NCBI GenBank assembly: GCA_009778235.1
Contig: WRKE01000299.1
Location: 1-15,757, forward strand
Direction of reading: 5' to 3'
DNA: 15,757 bases
DNA from: Pseudomonadota bacterium
Lineage (GTDB): Bacteria; Desulfobacterota; Desulfobulbia; Desulfobulbales; Desulfobulbaceae
This document shows, piece after piece, positions 14,885 to 15,757 of this stretch. Position numbers and translations under genes: made by a program. The notes under the pieces are model-generated. The model saw nothing but the letters and a program-made list of their open reading frames with translations, had not been told where the DNA came from and did not search any database. Within the stretch, counting starts at the first letter, position 1. Every line of letters starts with the position of its first letter.

Positions 14885-15157
14885 TTGGAATTAGGCTTGG
14901 CATTGAAAGGTAGTTCATCAATAAGTGATGTTGGTGGGACTACCAAAAGATGCCCAGAAAAACATGGTGTTTCAGGCTATTCTTATTTTGACAAAGGCGG
15001 TGTTATTTGGGGTGCGCTGTTTCATGGCAAGTCGTATTCATTGATTTCTGGTGAATCTGATTATAGATTTGGCTTTGGAGGTGGCTTTAGCATGGGAAGC
15101 ATAAATAATGTTAGCATTATAAATGATAAAATTGTTGGATGCTGCACTGCTGAATAG
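14885..15157 (+). CDS. AT-rich, glycine-rich reading frame without a clear start (possible toxin-tip remnant)
   Basis: An open frame of about 90 codons runs directly out of the IS right end to a stop at 15155-15157. It has no convincing start of its own (TTG 14885 only) and no ribosome site. It is rich in Gly, Ser and Tyr (VSGYSYFDKGGVIWGALFHG, DYRFGFGGGFSMG), suggesting a beta-rich fold, and ends in GCCTAE. I do not recognise a family. If the IS is removed, the frame joins in phase with an ATG at 13512 inside nagZ. Codon use is AT-rich, unlike everything left of the IS, which points to acquired DNA. The following membrane protein and the nearby YD-repeat fragment make the variable end of a polymorphic toxin one reading of it. 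That reading is inference only. Confidence 0.45.
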   Translation: MELGLALKGSSSISDVGGTTKRCPEKHGVSGYSYFDKGGVIWGALFHGKSYSLISGESDYRFGFGGGFSMGSINNVSIINDKIVGCCTAE

Positions 15158-15176
15158 CAGTATATGTATTTGTTAC

Positions 15177-15491
15177 ATGAGATCAATCATTAACATACTA
15201 GAGATTTTGTTGGATATATCTCTGCTAAGCTTCATTGCTAGCACTTGCATCCTTATTCGTTCAGCTAAGAAAACAAACTATGATCTTGTGAAAAATGCAG
15301 TTACAAATCCATTTTTTCCTAACATCAACTTGTCATTTTTTTCACAATTACAGAATGAATGCAAGAAAAATAATAGAAATAAAATTTCTGTGACAGTGAA
15401 TAAAGTTTCTTTTTACTTTTCAATTTTAGGATTTATTATTCATTTTATTACGATGATAACGCTAAAGTTTATTGCTGTTTCACATTTGTGA
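15177..15491 (+). CDS. small two-helix membrane protein of unknown function (possible immunity protein)
   Basis: A 104-aa predicted inner-membrane protein. The first hydrophobic helix spans about residues 3-26 (IINILEILLDISLLSFIAST). A polar, Lys/Asn-rich middle (about 27-78) is followed by a second helix at about 80-103 (FYFSILGFIIHFITMITLKF). ATG 15177 begins just before the first helix; ATG 15123 is an in-frame alternative that would overlap the preceding frame. Neither has a clear ribosome site. The gene is very AT-rich: the 60 bases from 15361 hold only 13 G or C. It sits 19 bases after the glycine-rich frame and ahead of a YD-repeat fragment, the place where immunity genes of RHS-type toxins are found. 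No family is recognised. Confidence 0.5.
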   Translation: MRSIINILEILLDISLLSFIASTCILIRSAKKTNYDLVKNAVTNPFFPNINLSFFSQLQNECKKNNRNKISVTVNKVSFYFSILGFIIHFITMITLKFIAVSHL

Positions 15492-15634
15492 TTAATAAAT
15501 TTATATTTGATAATTATGTTTTAGTTTGGTTATTTGTCGATGGTGCCATATCCTGCATCCAATAGGGTGTTGAAAAATGATTTTTAGCCCGTAGGATGGG
15601 TTGAGCGCAGCGAATCCCATCGTTCCAAGCAACC
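15492..15634. other. non-coding spacer before the RHS fragment
   Basis: AT-rich sequence to about 15560, then an IS-end-like sequence at 15564-15577 and a hairpin repeat at 15591-15621. No reading frame, tRNA or promoter that I trust is visible. Confidence 0.4.
15591..15621. repeat. GTAGGATGGGTTGAGCGCAG-type dispersed hairpin repeat
   Basis: GATGGG at 15595-15600 pairs with CCCATC at 15616-15621 around TTGAGCGCAGCGAAT. I recall nearly the same sequence (GGATGGGTTGAGCGCAGCGA followed by an ACCCATC-type arm) as a very widespread intergenic repeat in proteobacterial genomes. A TGA stop at 15602-15604 within it closes the upstream reading frame of the RHS fragment. Confidence 0.6.
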
Positions 15635-15757
15635 ATGTCCCCCGTCATCAACAGTGCCAATAACCAAATCTCCACAATGGGGGTAGCTAACTGGGCTCAT
15701 GACGCCAATGGCAACGTGGTCTCGGATGGGACTTTTGTATATATCTGGGATGCGCTC
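15635..15757 (+). CDS. RHS/YD-repeat protein fragment (runs off the window)
   Basis: An open frame reaches the right edge: 41 codons from ATG 15635, or from 15605 just after a TGA stop. It reads NSANNQISTMGVANWAHDAN followed by GNVVSDGTFVYIWDAL, a clear YD/RHS repeat (the pattern is usually YDANGNLTSDGTYTYTWDA). Such repeats form the large hollow shell of RHS and wall-associated polymorphic toxins. With no signal peptide, no preceding repeats and no clear ribosome site at the ATG, this is more likely the middle of a broken or rearranged RHS gene than a true N-terminus. The downstream part outside the window would decide that. GC content rises again here compared with the preceding 600 bases. 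Confidence 0.7.
   Translation, partial: MSPVINSANNQISTMGVANWAHDANGNVVSDGTFVYIWDAL

Overview
The window looks like a chromosomal stretch from a GC-rich Gram-negative bacterium. The best guess is a sulfate-reducing or sulfur-metabolising Desulfobacterota (Desulfobulbales-like). That placement is an inference from gene character: a CbiA/DsrN-type amidase with a KKGPDYIDAGWL motif, a small HERPGHCLACNL-type protein remembered from that group, and dense c-di-GMP signalling. No rRNA, tRNA or CRISPR array is visible.

Layout. (1) 1-1593: the tail of an unrecognised upstream reading frame, then a CbiA-family cobyrinate/siroheme amidase. (2) 1695-4824: a near-consensus sigma70 promoter drives a two-gene signalling operon, a membrane hybrid histidine kinase and, overlapping it by ATGA, a response regulator with an HD-GYP c-di-GMP phosphodiesterase domain. 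(3) 4974-6484: a YjbQ/UPF0047 protein and a HlyD/YbhG-like periplasmic adaptor lipoprotein that has no ABC partner in the window. (4) 6485-6770: non-coding DNA between convergent genes, holding hairpin repeats that include a perfect 18-bp palindrome. (5) 10601-6771, minus strand: an apparent operon uvrD/pcrA-like helicase - folC - small HNH nuclease, tightly packed. (6) 10766-11164: an uncharacterised 132-aa protein, divergent from uvrD. (7) 12235-11231, minus: a diguanylate cyclase with intact GGDEF and I-site, divergent from nagZ (12478-13542) across an AT-rich regulatory gap that carries an inverted repeat.

(8) 13543-14878: a complete IS5-family element flanked by CTAG duplications, inserted exactly at the nagZ stop codon. 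(9) 14883-15757: a sharp drop in GC. A glycine-rich reading frame without a clear start is followed by a small two-helix membrane protein, a widespread type of hairpin repeat, and a truncated RHS/YD-repeat reading frame running off the window. This arrangement resembles the variable tip and immunity end of a polymorphic-toxin locus, but neither small protein can be assigned by motif.

Functionally, the firm themes are c-di-GMP turnover (HD-GYP breakdown, GGDEF synthesis), DNA repair with folate metabolism (uvrD-folC), peptidoglycan recycling (NagZ) and tetrapyrrole amidation. The most unusual part is the right end, where an IS may have cut a gene that starts inside nagZ and where an AT-rich, RHS-associated cassette was acquired.
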